From positions 4,164,770 to 4,228,769 of the forward strand of contig NZ_JYKO02000001.1 in the NCBI RefSeq assembly GCF_000949385.2: a stretch of DNA of 64,000 bases, in the 5' to 3' direction. This stretch comes from Pseudomonas sp. LFM046. GTDB taxonomy: Bacteria > Pseudomonadota > Gammaproteobacteria > Pseudomonadales > Pseudomonadaceae. Both the position numbers and the translations under genes were made by a program. Position 1 is the first letter of the stretch. Every line of letters starts with the position of its first letter. Shown piece by piece: positions 51,110 to 60,385 of the stretch. The notes beneath the pieces are model-generated. The model saw only the letters and a list, made by a program, of their open reading frames with translations. It was not told the DNA's origin and made no database searches.

Positions 51110-52798
51110 TCAGGCGATGTCGCGCAGCTCGCGACGGAGAATCTTGCCCACCGGCGTCATGGGCAGGGCATCCTTCAGCACGATGTGCTTGGGCACCTTG
51201 TAGCCGGTGAAGTTTTCCTTGCAGTAGGCCTTCAGCTCCTCGACGCTGACGCCGCCCTCGCGGGGCACCACGAAGAGTTTCACCGCCTCGCCGGACTTCT
51301 CGTCCGGCACACCGATGGCCGCGCAGTTGGCCACTTTCGGGTGGGCCATGACCACGTCTTCGATCTCGTTCGGATAGACATTGAAGCCGGAGACGATGAT
51401 CAGGTCCTTCTTGCGGTCGACGATGCGCACGTAGCCGTCCGGGTCGATCACCGCGATGTCGCCGGTCTTGAGCCAGCCCTCGGCGTCCAGCACCTCGGCT
51501 GTAGCTTCAGGTCGATTCCAGTACCCCTTCATCACCTGCGGCCCCTTGATGCACAGCTCCCCACGCTCGCCGAGGGGCATTTCGCAGCCCTGATCGTCGA
51601 TGGTCTTGAACGCGGTACCCACCACCGGGATGCCCACAGTGCCCAGGCGCGCCTGGCCGCCGTAGGGGTTGGTGCTGGCCACGGGGGACGTCTCGGTCAG
51701 GCCATAGCCCTCCACCACTGAGCAACCGGTGATGGACTGCCAGCGCTCCGCAGTGGCCTTGACCAGGGCGGTACCACCGGAGTTGGTGACCTTGAGGTTG
51801 GAAAAGTCGAGGTTCTTGAACTCGGGGTGATCCATCAGCGCCACGAACAGGGTGTTCAGGCCCAGCAGCGCGGAGAAGCGCCACTTCTTCAACTCCTTGA
51901 TGAAGCCGCCGATGTCACGCGGGTTGGTGATGAGTATGTTGTGGTGGCCGTTGACCATCATGCACATGCAGTTCGCGGTGAAGGCATAGATGTGGTACAG
52001 CGGCAGCGGCGCGATCATGATTTCCCGGCCCTGCTTCATCAGCGGCGCGCCGTCCGGCCCCAGCTGCGACAGGCAGGCATCCACCTGCTGCATATTGGCC
52101 ACCAGGTTGCCGTGGGTCAGCATCGCCCCCTTGGCAACGCCCGTGGTGCCGCCGGTGTACTGCAGCACGGCGATGTCATCCAGCCCCACCCGCACCGGTT
52201 TCAGCGCATGGCCCTGTCCCTGCTTCAGCGCGTCCTTGAAGGGCACGGCCTGGGGCAGGTTGAAGTCAGGCACCATCTTCTTCACCGTCTTCACCACGGT
52301 GTTCACCAGCCAGCCCTTGAGGCTCGGCAGGAGGTCCCCCATGCGGGTTTCGATCAGGAATTCGATCTCGGTGTCGGGCAGCACCTCTTCGACCAGCTTG
52401 CCGAACAGGTTGATGTAGACCAGCGCGCGCACCCCGGCGTCCTTGAACTGGTGGCGCATCTCGCGGGCGGTGTAGAGCGGGTTGGTGTTGACCACGATGA
52501 GCCCGGCGCGCAGGGCGCCGAACACGGCAATGGGGTACTGCAGGACGTTGGGCATCTGCACGGCGATGCGGTCGCCGGGCGCAAGATCGGTGTGCTTCTG
52601 CAGGTAGGCGGCGAAGGCGGCGGACAGGCGATCCAGCTCGGCATAAGTCAGGGTCACGCCCAGATTGCTGAAGGCGGGGCGATCCGCGAACTTCTTGCAG
52701 GACCGCTCAAACACCTCGATCACCGACTTGTACGCCGTCAGATCGATCTGCTTGGGCACACCGGCCGGGCGTTTGTCGCTCCAGAAATCAGGTTGCAT
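51110..52798 (-). CDS. fadD2: Long-chain fatty-acid-CoA ligase FadD2
   Basis: 562 residues, paralogue of FadD1. YTGGTTGVAKGAML, GYGLTETSP, GWLKTGDIAV and VGKILRRELRD are intact. Start MQPDFWSDKRPAGVP at 52798, preceded by GAGG, is the family start; an extended frame to 52900 is not supported. Divergent from the hydrolase-phaJ4 pair. Confidence 0.95.
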   Translation of the reverse strand: MQPDFWSDKRPAGVPKQIDLTAYKSVIEVFERSCKKFADRPAFSNLGVTLTYAELDRLSAAFAAYLQKHTDLAPGDRIAVQMPNVLQYPIAVFGALRAGLIVVNTNPLYTAREMRHQFKDAGVRALVYINLFGKLVEEVLPDTEIEFLIETRMGDLLPSLKGWLVNTVVKTVKKMVPDFNLPQAVPFKDALKQGQGHALKPVRVGLDDIAVLQYTGGTTGVAKGAMLTHGNLVANMQQVDACLSQLGPDGAPLMKQGREIMIAPLPLYHIYAFTANCMCMMVNGHHNILITNPRDIGGFIKELKKWRFSALLGLNTLFVALMDHPEFKNLDFSNLKVTNSGGTALVKATAERWQSITGCSVVEGYGLTETSPVASTNPYGGQARLGTVGIPVVGTAFKTIDDQGCEMPLGERGELCIKGPQVMKGYWNRPEATAEVLDAEGWLKTGDIAVIDPDGYVRIVDRKKDLIIVSGFNVYPNEIEDVVMAHPKVANCAAIGVPDEKSGEAVKLFVVPREGGVSVEELKAYCKENFTGYKVPKHIVLKDALPMTPVGKILRRELRDIA

Positions 52799-53023
52799 TG
52801 TTGTTGTCCTCTTATCCCTGAATGTGTCTGGCCCGTGCTTCGGGGCTGCCCGGAAATTAGCAGCTCCCCGGGATAGCGCAAATACTCCCGCGCCCGTCAT
52901 TGACGACGTGAATCTTGCCGCTCACGTATTGCGCGCCATGGAACCGGCCGGTCACGATCGGACGCTTTGCGCCACCTCCGCGCCCGTGCACAATGCGCCG
53001 ATTCCCAGGCAGAAGGATCGGCC

Positions 53024-53983
53024 ATGCGCCACGACGCTTTCTGGCTCGACGCCAGCGATGCAGTGCCCCTGTACGTCAACCACTGGGCCGGCGACGCCCC
53101 GCCCCGGGCGGCGGTGATGCTGTCCCACGGCATGGCCGAACACAGCGGCCGCTACGCCCGCCTGGGCGAGGCCCTGGTGGCCGCCGGCTTCGAGCTCTAC
53201 GCCCTGGACCAGCGCGGCCACGGACGCACCGCGGAGCATGGCGTCCTCGGCCAGTACGCCGCGGAGGATGGCTGGAACAAGGTGATCAGCGACCTCTCCT
53301 GCCTCAACCACCACATCCGCCAGCAGCACCCGCAGGCGCCCATCTTTCTGCTGGGCCACAGCATGGGCAGCTACATCGGCCAGGCGTATCTGATGCAGCA
53401 CAGCTGCAGCCTTCAGGGCGCCATCCTTTCCGGCTCCAATCACCAGCCCGTGGCGTTGTACCGGGCCGCCCGCCTGATCGCCCGCTTCGAGCGCTGGCGC
53501 CAGGGCAAGGAAGGCCGCAGCGCGTTGATCGAGTTCCTCTCCTTCGGCTCCTTCAACAAGGCCTTCAAGCCCAATCGCACCACCTTCGACTGGCTGAGTC
53601 GTGACCCGCAGGAAGTGGACAAATACGTCAATGACCCGCTCTGCGGCTTCCGCTGCACCAATCAGCTGTGGCTCGACCTGCTCGGCGGGCTTCAGATCAT
53701 CACCCCGCCGAAGAACCTGGCGCAGATCGACCCCGATCTGCCGCTGCTGGTGATCGGCGGTGAGCGTGACCCGGTCAGTGACGGCCGGCGCCTGCAGGAC
53801 CTGGCCGATGCACTGCGCGCGGCCGGCCTGAAGAACGTGCAACTGAACATCTACCCCGGCGCCCGCCACGAGTTGCTCAACGAGAGCAACCGCGACGAGG
53901 TGACCGCGGACCTGATCGACTGGCTGGAACAGGCCCTTGCCCACAGCCATCGCCACCCACAGCAAGCCAAGGAGACCGCATGA
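53024..53983 (+). CDS. Alpha/beta hydrolase (monoacylglycerol-lipase-like)
   Basis: 319 residues. Lid-containing hydrolase: LSHGMAEHSGRYARL oxyanion region, YALDQRGHGRTAEH, nucleophile GHSMGS, GGERDPVSDG Asp and PGARHELLNE His. Same place as PA3301. Probably releases fatty acids or cleaves acyl esters. ATG 53024 has AGAAGGA before it. Overlaps phaJ4 (ATGA). Confidence 0.88.
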   Translation: MRHDAFWLDASDAVPLYVNHWAGDAPPRAAVMLSHGMAEHSGRYARLGEALVAAGFELYALDQRGHGRTAEHGVLGQYAAEDGWNKVISDLSCLNHHIRQQHPQAPIFLLGHSMGSYIGQAYLMQHSCSLQGAILSGSNHQPVALYRAARLIARFERWRQGKEGRSALIEFLSFGSFNKAFKPNRTTFDWLSRDPQEVDKYVNDPLCGFRCTNQLWLDLLGGLQIITPPKNLAQIDPDLPLLVIGGERDPVSDGRRLQDLADALRAAGLKNVQLNIYPGARHELLNESNRDEVTADLIDWLEQALAHSHRHPQQAKETA

Positions 53984-54450
53984 GCCAGGTAACCAACTTC
54001 ACCTACGACGCCCTCGAAGTCGGCCAGAAGGCCAACTTCTCCACCACCGTGGAAGAGCGCCACATCCAGCTCTTCGCCGCCGTCTCCGGCGACCGCAACC
54101 CGGTACACCTGGACGCCGAGTACGCCGCCGGCACCCTGTTCAAGGAACGCATCGCCCACGGCATGTTCACCGGCGCCCTGATCAGCGCCGCCATCGCCTG
54201 CGAAATGCCTGGCCCGGGCAGCATCTACCTCGGCCAGCAGCTGAAATTCACCCGCCCGGTGAAGCTGGGCGACAGCCTGACCGTGGAGCTGGAAATCCTC
54301 GAGAAGCTGCCGAAGAACCGCGTGCGCATCGCCACCCGCGTGTTCAACCAGAACGCCGAGCAGGTGGTGGATGGCGAAGCCGAAGTGCTGGCGCCCAAGC
54401 AGCAGCTGTCGGTGGAACTGCCGGAGCTGCCGCCGATCACCATCGGCTGA
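53980..54450 (+). CDS. phaJ4: (R)-specific enoyl-CoA hydratase PhaJ4
   Basis: 156 residues. Hot-dog hydratase with the hydratase-2 motif AAVSGDRNPVHLDAEYAA (Asp, His) and IAHGMFTGALIS. Turns trans-2-enoyl-CoA from beta-oxidation to (R)-3-hydroxyacyl-CoA, the monomer for medium-chain PHA. Matches PA3302/PhaJ4 in size and place. Confidence 0.92.
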   Translation: MSQVTNFTYDALEVGQKANFSTTVEERHIQLFAAVSGDRNPVHLDAEYAAGTLFKERIAHGMFTGALISAAIACEMPGPGSIYLGQQLKFTRPVKLGDSLTVELEILEKLPKNRVRIATRVFNQNAEQVVDGEAEVLAPKQQLSVELPELPPITIG

Positions 54451-54464
54451 GGTTGAGCTGGAAA

Positions 54465-54495
54465 TGAAAAAGCCCGGACTTGTCCGGGCTTTTTC
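54465..54495 (+). terminator. phaJ4 terminator
   Basis: AAAAAGCCCGGAC / GTCCGGGCTTTTTC, about 15 bases after the stop. Confidence 0.9.
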
Positions 54496-54518
54496 ATGGG
54501 CGACGCTGCCGCTTTTCT

Positions 54519-54594
54519 GTAGGGGCGAATTCATTCGCCAAGCAGGGCGAAGCCCTGCCGTAGGTTGGGCCTCGTTCCTCGGCGCCAACCTACG
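54519..54594. repeat. Two adjacent repeats: GGGGCGAATTC half and GTAGGTTGG palindrome
   Basis: 54519-54559 is a left half of the 61487 family (TGTAGGGGCGAATTCATTCG then GCAGGGCGAAGCCCTGC). 54560-54594 is GTAGGTTGGGCC to GGCGCCAACCTAC. They abut with no spacer. Confidence 0.7.
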
Positions 54595-54609
54595 AAAAGC
54601 TCGTCCGCG

Positions 54610-55467
54610 TTATTCCTCCCCCACCGTCACGCTGGCCGTCATGCCGGCACTCAACTGGACGTCGGCCGGCAGCTTGTCCAGCTTGATCCGCACGGGAATC
54701 CGCTGAGCCAGGCGCACCCAGTTGAAGGTGGGTTCGACGTTGGCCAGCAACTGGGTGTCCGGACTGGCGTTGCGGTCGGTGATACCCCGGCTGATGCTTT
54801 CCACCGTGCCCGACAGCGGCTCGCCGGCGCTCATCAGCCAGACCTTCACCGGTGCCCCCACCTTGATGCGCGGCAGCTTGGTTTCCTCGAAGTAGGCCTG
54901 GACGTAGAACGAACCGTCGTCCACCAGCGCCATCACCGGCTGGCCAGCACTCACGTAGTTACCCTGGGCCAGGCGCAGGTTGGTGACCTGCCCGCTGCGC
55001 GGCGCGCGCAATTCGCTGCGGGCAAGGTTCAGTTCGGCCACCTTGAGTTCGGCCTGGGCCTCGCGGAATTCGGCGCGGGCCACTTCGGCCGTGATCAGCG
55101 CGTTCTCCCGCAGCTCCGCGCTGATGGCCTGGGGCCCCAGGTGCTCACGGCGGGAGGCTTCGTGTTCGCGCAGGCGCAGTTGATTCTGGCGGGTGTCGGC
55201 CACCGCGCGGGCCTTTTCCAGCGCTGCCTGGTAGCGCTCGCGGTCAACGCTGAGCAGCAGGTCGCCCGCCTTCACCTCCTGGTTGTCGCGGACCTTGAGG
55301 TCCATCACCCAGCCGGAAACATCCGGCGCTATCACCACCACGTCGGCGCGAATCCGCGCATCGCGGGTCCAGGGCGAAAGCATGTAGTGCTGCCAGAGGC
55401 CATAGCCGGCCACCAGAGCCACCGCGACCAGGACCAGGGTTACCGCCACACGCAACATCGAACGCAT
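54610..55467 (-). CDS. HlyD/AaeA-like membrane-fusion protein
   Basis: 285 residues. N-terminal TM (7-29), lipoyl halves IAPDVSGWVMDLKV and LRAPRSGQVTNLRLAQGNYVSAGQPVMALVD around a coiled coil (85-150). Periplasmic adaptor of the FUSC pump. Last gene of the FUSC-DUF1656-HlyD operon. Confidence 0.9.
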   Translation of the reverse strand: MRSMLRVAVTLVLVAVALVAGYGLWQHYMLSPWTRDARIRADVVVIAPDVSGWVMDLKVRDNQEVKAGDLLLSVDRERYQAALEKARAVADTRQNQLRLREHEASRREHLGPQAISAELRENALITAEVARAEFREAQAELKVAELNLARSELRAPRSGQVTNLRLAQGNYVSAGQPVMALVDDGSFYVQAYFEETKLPRIKVGAPVKVWLMSAGEPLSGTVESISRGITDRNASPDTQLLANVEPTFNWVRLAQRIPVRIKLDKLPADVQLSAGMTASVTVGEE

Positions 55468-55478
55468 CACTCTCTCCT

Positions 55479-55685
55479 TCACCAGTGCCCGGTCAGCGCC
55501 ACCAGGGCGGCCAGCACACAGACATACAGGGCACAATCGAACAGCGCTTCGTGCCAGATCCAGCGCGTAACCCCGATACGCGCCAGGCCAAGCCGCAGCA
55601 CGCCGGTCACCAGCAGCGCCAGCAGCGCATAAATCAGAAAGGGGCTGAGCAGCACGCCGCCCAGGGACCATTCACGCAAGCCCAT
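55479..55685 (-). CDS. DUF1656 small membrane protein (AaeX-like)
   Basis: 68 residues, two TM helices (8-30, 43-65). Standard middle gene in aaeXAB-type operons. Overlaps the FUSC gene by 14 bases and stands 11 bases before the HlyD start. Confidence 0.88.
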   Translation of the reverse strand: MGLREWSLGGVLLSPFLIYALLALLVTGVLRLGLARIGVTRWIWHEALFDCALYVCVLAALVALTGHW

Positions 55686-57723
55686 GGCTCGCCTCCTGTT
55701 GTTCGCACCATTGCCGCCAGCTCTGCTGCAACTGCAGCAGGGCCGCCTGGGCCAGGCGGCGGTCGATACTGCTTCCGGCGCCACGCAGGGCGGTAAGCAA
55801 CTCACCGGCGGGCTCGTCGAGGGTCAGGGCACGCCCCGGCGCCGGGCCTTGCAGCAGGATGCGCTCCAGCTGTCGCAGGAAACGCTCTTCCGAAACCCCC
55901 AAGGGTTTATCGGCAGCCGCCAGGCAGCGCCGCAGGTGCAGCAGTTCATCCCCCAGGTCCAGGCTGGCGAGGCCATCGTCCCAACGGCTGCGACTCTGCT
56001 CCGGCAGCACGGGATAGAGCCGCGCCAGTTGCAGGAGGCGGTCGGCCATGCGACCGCCGAACCAGTTCTCCGCGCCCGCCAGGCGCACCCCGGTCAGACG
56101 CGCCAGGTCCGCGAGGGTCGCCTTGAGCAGGCGCCGGCCATGCCAGACCGGGTTGCGCAGCAGAATCAGCCGGAACGAGAGCACCGCGAAGCCCACGCCG
56201 AGCACCATGGAAATCGCCTCGTTGAAGAACACCCCGACGTCGAAGCGCATGATGTTCTGCGGCGCACACAGGACGATGAAATGCAGACAGAAGGAGGTGG
56301 CCGTGGCTGCCAGCGCCGGCCTGGCCATCCCCAGGGCGCCGAAGAAGAGCGGCACGCCGAGGGCCAGGCAGAGCATGGGAAAGCCACTGAGCTGGGGCAG
56401 CAGGACCTGGCCGACGACAAACGCCACGGGCAGCGCGTAGAGGATGCCGCGCAGGAACATGAAGCCGATCTGTTCGGCGTTCTCGCGGCTGGCGAACAGG
56501 CCGCAGATTACGCAAGTCAGGGTCAGGGCGCCGACCGCCGAGGTCCAGGCGGTCGCCAGCCAGAACGCCGACAGGCCGAGGAACGCCAGGGCGCTGCGCA
56601 GGCCGTAGATCGCGGCGGTCTGCACATCGCGGTGGGTGGATAGCGGCGGCGGCACGTCCGACGGTGCCTCGCCCCGCTCCACCGCATGCATGGAGCCGAC
56701 CGCCGCCGCGGCCTGGCGCATCACCACCGCCATGCGGCCCAGGCAGTATTGCTGGACGGTGGACAGCGACTCGTCCTCGGAAGCCTGCAGCAGGCGATCG
56801 CGCAGATCATCCAGGCGTGAGACATCGGGTTCGGCCAGGGCCGCTTCTACTTCTTCCACCCAGGGTCGCAGGCGCTCGGCCTCCCCCTCCCCGAGCTGGC
56901 GCCACTGGCGTGCCACACCCCGGGCCAGGCGCAGCAGGCTGAGCAGGTCATGGCTGAGCACCTGCAGGGCCACCGCGCGCTGGCGGCCGCGATCGCCCTC
57001 GAACCAGGCATGCTCGCGCTGGGCATCCACCGCCACGATGCGCCCGAGCACCCCGAGCAGCCCCTGGCGCTCCTGGCGTTCGCCCTTGAGCGCGGAGATC
57101 GCCGCCTGAATGCCGCATTGCCAGGCATCCCGCGCCTGGCGGGCGAGCTGGCGCTCCACCCGCTGCGGCCAGAGCAGCGCGCTGGTCAGGGTGGCGCAGA
57201 TGATGCCGAGGCTGATTTCAGTGGAGCGCGCCACCGCCTGGTCGAACACGGCCAGGGGATGGGCGATGGCCGGCAGACCGATGATGGCGACCGTGTAGCC
57301 CGCCAGGACGAACGAATAAGACCAGGCACTGCGCATCATGGTCGAGGCGGCGGTACAGATGCCCAGCCAAGTGGCCAGCGCCAGCAGGAACAGCCAGGGC
57401 GTCTGGGCGAAGAGCGCGACGATGGCCACCGACATGACCGTGCCCACCAACGTACCCAGCAGTCGTGCCAGGCCCTTCTGCACCACCATGCCGGACAGCG
57501 GCTGGGCGACGATGAAGGCCGTCATCAGCGCCCATTGCGGCTGTTCCAGGCCGAAGCGGAACGCACACCAGAGCGCCAGGCCGCCACCCAGCAACGTCTT
57601 GATCGCGAATTGCAGCGCCGGCATATCGGGCGCCAGAAAGGCACGCAGGGTATCGCGCACGGGCAAGGTCCAAGGGTGATAGGGATTGAATCTGAAGATA
57701 GTCCGCCGGGAACGGCGAGCCAT
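55672..57723 (-). CDS. FUSC-family inner-membrane efflux protein (AaeB-like)
   Basis: 683 residues. Two sets of TM helices (about 40-160 and 370-500) with an inter-TM cytosolic domain and a C-terminal cytosolic domain. PFAM fusaric-acid-resistance type. Exports aromatic acids with the HlyD subunit. ATG 57723 chosen (TTG at 57729 is in frame). First gene of its operon; palindrome at 57737-57752 is 14 bases upstream. Confidence 0.9.
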   Translation of the reverse strand: MARRSRRTIFRFNPYHPWTLPVRDTLRAFLAPDMPALQFAIKTLLGGGLALWCAFRFGLEQPQWALMTAFIVAQPLSGMVVQKGLARLLGTLVGTVMSVAIVALFAQTPWLFLLALATWLGICTAASTMMRSAWSYSFVLAGYTVAIIGLPAIAHPLAVFDQAVARSTEISLGIICATLTSALLWPQRVERQLARQARDAWQCGIQAAISALKGERQERQGLLGVLGRIVAVDAQREHAWFEGDRGRQRAVALQVLSHDLLSLLRLARGVARQWRQLGEGEAERLRPWVEEVEAALAEPDVSRLDDLRDRLLQASEDESLSTVQQYCLGRMAVVMRQAAAAVGSMHAVERGEAPSDVPPPLSTHRDVQTAAIYGLRSALAFLGLSAFWLATAWTSAVGALTLTCVICGLFASRENAEQIGFMFLRGILYALPVAFVVGQVLLPQLSGFPMLCLALGVPLFFGALGMARPALAATATSFCLHFIVLCAPQNIMRFDVGVFFNEAISMVLGVGFAVLSFRLILLRNPVWHGRRLLKATLADLARLTGVRLAGAENWFGGRMADRLLQLARLYPVLPEQSRSRWDDGLASLDLGDELLHLRRCLAAADKPLGVSEERFLRQLERILLQGPAPGRALTLDEPAGELLTALRGAGSSIDRRLAQAALLQLQQSWRQWCEQQEASHGLA

Positions 57724-57736
57724 ACGCAAGACTTAT

Positions 57737-57752
57737 TATTAGCTAGCTAATA
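57737..57752. promoter_or_regulatory. Candidate TetR operator, perfect 16-bp palindrome
   Basis: TATTAGCTAGCTAATA, 14 bases before the FUSC start. A second AT-palindrome TTAATTAATTAA lies at 57798-57809, nearer the divergent tetR. Both in a 130-base AT-rich gap. Confidence 0.6.
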
Positions 57753-57853
57753 GATTGCCGTCCAGAGGTCGCTTTCACGTTCGTCGGCTCCTCGTTGTTA
57801 ATTAATTAAATGCATATTTAAATAAACCGTCGTCCTCCTCCGGAGATGTTCCC

Positions 57854-58492
57854 GTGACCCGCCCCCGCTCCCCCGGCCGCCCTACCGGCGATTCTCAGCT
57901 CCAGCGCGAACGCCTGCTGGACGCCGCCACCCACACCTTTGCCCAACTCGGCATCCATGCCGCCAGCCTGCGCGGCATCGCCCAGCACGCGGGCGTGACG
58001 CCGGCGCTGGTCAATTACTACTTCGGCAACAAGGAACGCCTGGTCGATGCGATGCTGGAAGAGCGCCTGCTGCCGCTGTTCCAGGGCATGGCCGAGCGCT
58101 TGCAGGAAGTGGGTGACGATCCCTTCGCACTGGTCAGCGCCTTCGTGCGCGGCATGAGTGCCAACCTCAGCCGCAATCCCTGGCTGCCGCCGCTCTGGGT
58201 CCGCGAAGTGCTCTGCGAAGGCGGCGCCCTGCGGGAACTGCTGCCCGGCCGCTTCGCGCCCATGGTGCCTGTCCTCCTCGCCCAGCGCTTTGCCGCGGCC
58301 CAGGCCGGCGGGCGCCTGAACCCCGACCTCGACCCGCGTTTGCTGGTGGTCTCGCTGGTCGGTCTGGTGATGCTGCCCTACGCCGCCGGCCCGGTCTGGC
58401 GCGGCATCTTCGCCAGCCCGGAGCTGGGCGACGAAGCGATGGTGAAGCACATACTGGCCCTGCTGGAGCGCGGACTGGAGGTGAAGCCATGA
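57854..58492 (+). CDS. TetR-family regulator (CecR-like)
   Basis: 212 residues. HTH (LDAATHTFAQLGIHAASLRGIAQHAGVTPALVNYYFGNKERLV) and a CecR-like C-terminal domain. GTG start with CGGAG before it. Its stop overlaps the start of the HlyD-type gene, so it is the first gene of the ABC exporter operon; E. coli cecR-ybhGFSR has the same order. Probably controls both this and the divergent FUSC operon. Confidence 0.88.
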   Translation: MTRPRSPGRPTGDSQLQRERLLDAATHTFAQLGIHAASLRGIAQHAGVTPALVNYYFGNKERLVDAMLEERLLPLFQGMAERLQEVGDDPFALVSAFVRGMSANLSRNPWLPPLWVREVLCEGGALRELLPGRFAPMVPVLLAQRFAAAQAGGRLNPDLDPRLLVVSLVGLVMLPYAAGPVWRGIFASPELGDEAMVKHILALLERGLEVKP

Positions 58493-59451
58493 ACCGCCTG
58501 CTCCCCTGCCTGCTGGCCTGCTTCCTGCTCAGCGGTTGCGAAGACCCGGCCCGGGAACCCCTGCTCGGCACACTTGAATGGGACCGCATCGGCCTGCCCG
58601 CCGAAGCCTCGGAAACCATCCTCGCCTGGCACGTGGCCGAGGGCGATCAGGTGCAGGCCGGCCAATTGCTGCTGGAACTCGACCCGCGCCGCCTCGACGC
58701 CCGCATCAAGGAAGCGGAAGGCGATGTCGGCCAGGCCAAGGCACGGCTGGAGGAACTGAGCACCGGCGCCCGCAGCGAAACGGTGGACGCGGCCCGCGCC
58801 ACCCTCACCCGCAACCGCGCCGAACTCACCGACGCCGAACGCACGTTCCAGCGCATCTCCGCGCTCTACCAGCGCCGCCAGGTAGCCATCGCCGAACTGG
58901 ACCGCGCCCGCGCCGCCCGTGACCAGGCCCGCGCCGCCGTCAGCAACGCCGACGCCCAGTTGCGGGAACTCACCAACGGCACCCGCCCGGAACAGATCGA
59001 ACAGGCCGCCGCCGTACTCCAGGCCGCCCAGGGCAGGCTCGCGCAGCTGCAGGTCACCCGCGAGCACCTCAGCCTGCGTGCCCCCCGCGCCGGCAGGGTG
59101 GACGCCCTGCCCTTCAAGCCCGGCGACCAGCCGCCACTGAACGCCGAACTGGTCAGCCTGCTGGTGGGCGATGCGCCTTATGCGCGAGTCTACGTGCCGG
59201 CCTCGGTACGTCCGCAGATCGCCATCGGCGACCGGGTCTCGGTGAAGGTGGAAGGTGTGGCCGAACCCTTCGAGGCCACTGTGCGCAGCATCGCCAGCGA
59301 ATCCAGCTTCACCCCCTACTTCGCGCTGACCGGCGAAGACGCCAGCCGCCTGGTCTACCGTGCCGAACTGGTGCTCGAGGGCGAAGCCGCGCGCAAGCTG
59401 CCCTCCGGACTGCCGGTGCAGGCGCAGCGGGTGAGCCATGAACAGCAGTGA
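58489..59451 (+). CDS. HlyD-family lipoprotein adaptor (YbhG-like)
   Basis: 320 residues. Lipobox LLSGC (Cys17), so anchored by lipid, unlike E. coli YbhG, then lipoyl halves and a long coiled coil (70-190: ARLEELSTGARSETVDAARATL). Connects the ABC pair to an outer-membrane channel not encoded here. Overlaps both neighbours. Confidence 0.88.
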   Translation: MNRLLPCLLACFLLSGCEDPAREPLLGTLEWDRIGLPAEASETILAWHVAEGDQVQAGQLLLELDPRRLDARIKEAEGDVGQAKARLEELSTGARSETVDAARATLTRNRAELTDAERTFQRISALYQRRQVAIAELDRARAARDQARAAVSNADAQLRELTNGTRPEQIEQAAAVLQAAQGRLAQLQVTREHLSLRAPRAGRVDALPFKPGDQPPLNAELVSLLVGDAPYARVYVPASVRPQIAIGDRVSVKVEGVAEPFEATVRSIASESSFTPYFALTGEDASRLVYRAELVLEGEAARKLPSGLPVQAQRVSHEQQ

Positions 59452-60385
59452 AGCGGTGATCCGCGCCAGCGGGCTGACCAAGCGCTTCGGCCAGCTCACG
59501 GCGGTCGACGGGCTGAACCTCAAGGTCAATCGCGCGGAAGTGTTCGGTTTCCTCGGTCCCAACGGCTGTGGCAAGTCCACCACCATCCGCATGCTCTGCG
59601 GCCTGCTGCTGCCCAGTGCCGGCGAGATCGAGGTGCTCGGTTGCCGCATCCCGCAGGACGCCGAGACGCTGAAGCGCCGCATTGGTTACATGACCCAGAA
59701 GTTCTCCCTCTACGAGGACCTGACGGTGTACGAGAACCTCGAATTTCTCGCCACCGTTCAGGACCTGGACCGCCGCGCCGCCCGCCAGCGCATCGACGAG
59801 CTGCTGGAACGCTACTGGCTGGAGGACCGTCGCAACCAACTGGCCGGCACCATGAGCGGCGGTCAGAAACAGCGCTTGGCCCTGGCGGGCGCCGTGCTGC
59901 ACAAGCCCGACCTCCTGCTGCTGGACGAACCCACCAGCGCCGTGGACCCGCAGTCGCGCCGGGAATTCTGGGATTCGCTGTTCGAACTGGCCGAAGCCGG
60001 CACCACCCTGCTGGTCTCCACCCACTACATGGACGAAGCCGAGCGCTGCACCCGCCTCGGCATCCTCGACGCCGGCCGGCTGGTGGCCGACGGCAGCCCG
60101 GCCGACCTGATGGCCGCCCTGCCCGGCCGCCCGTTGCTGGTGGAATGCGACCAGCCGCGCCAAGCCCAGCGAGCGCTGCAAGATGCCGAGGAAGTCATCG
60201 CCATGGCCCAGATCGGCGCCTCGCTCAGGGTGCTCAGTGCCGTCGCCGACGCCCGGGAGCGCATTGCCAGGCGCCTGGCCGACCAGGGCATCGTCGCCTC
60301 GGTAAAGGACACCGAGGCCAACCTCGAAGATGTCTTCGTCGCCGTCACCCACCGCCCGCTCGAGCGGGTTGGAGCATCGTCATGA
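59438..60385 (+). CDS. ABC exporter ATPase (YbhF-like, single domain)
   Basis: 315 residues. Walker A GPNGCGKST, signature MSGGQKQRL, Walker B LLLLDEPTSAVD. E. coli YbhF has two ATPase domains (578 residues); here only one, so the protein should dimerise. Start overlaps the lipoprotein end. Confidence 0.92.
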   Translation: MNSSEAVIRASGLTKRFGQLTAVDGLNLKVNRAEVFGFLGPNGCGKSTTIRMLCGLLLPSAGEIEVLGCRIPQDAETLKRRIGYMTQKFSLYEDLTVYENLEFLATVQDLDRRAARQRIDELLERYWLEDRRNQLAGTMSGGQKQRLALAGAVLHKPDLLLLDEPTSAVDPQSRREFWDSLFELAEAGTTLLVSTHYMDEAERCTRLGILDAGRLVADGSPADLMAALPGRPLLVECDQPRQAQRALQDAEEVIAMAQIGASLRVLSAVADARERIARRLADQGIVASVKDTEANLEDVFVAVTHRPLERVGASS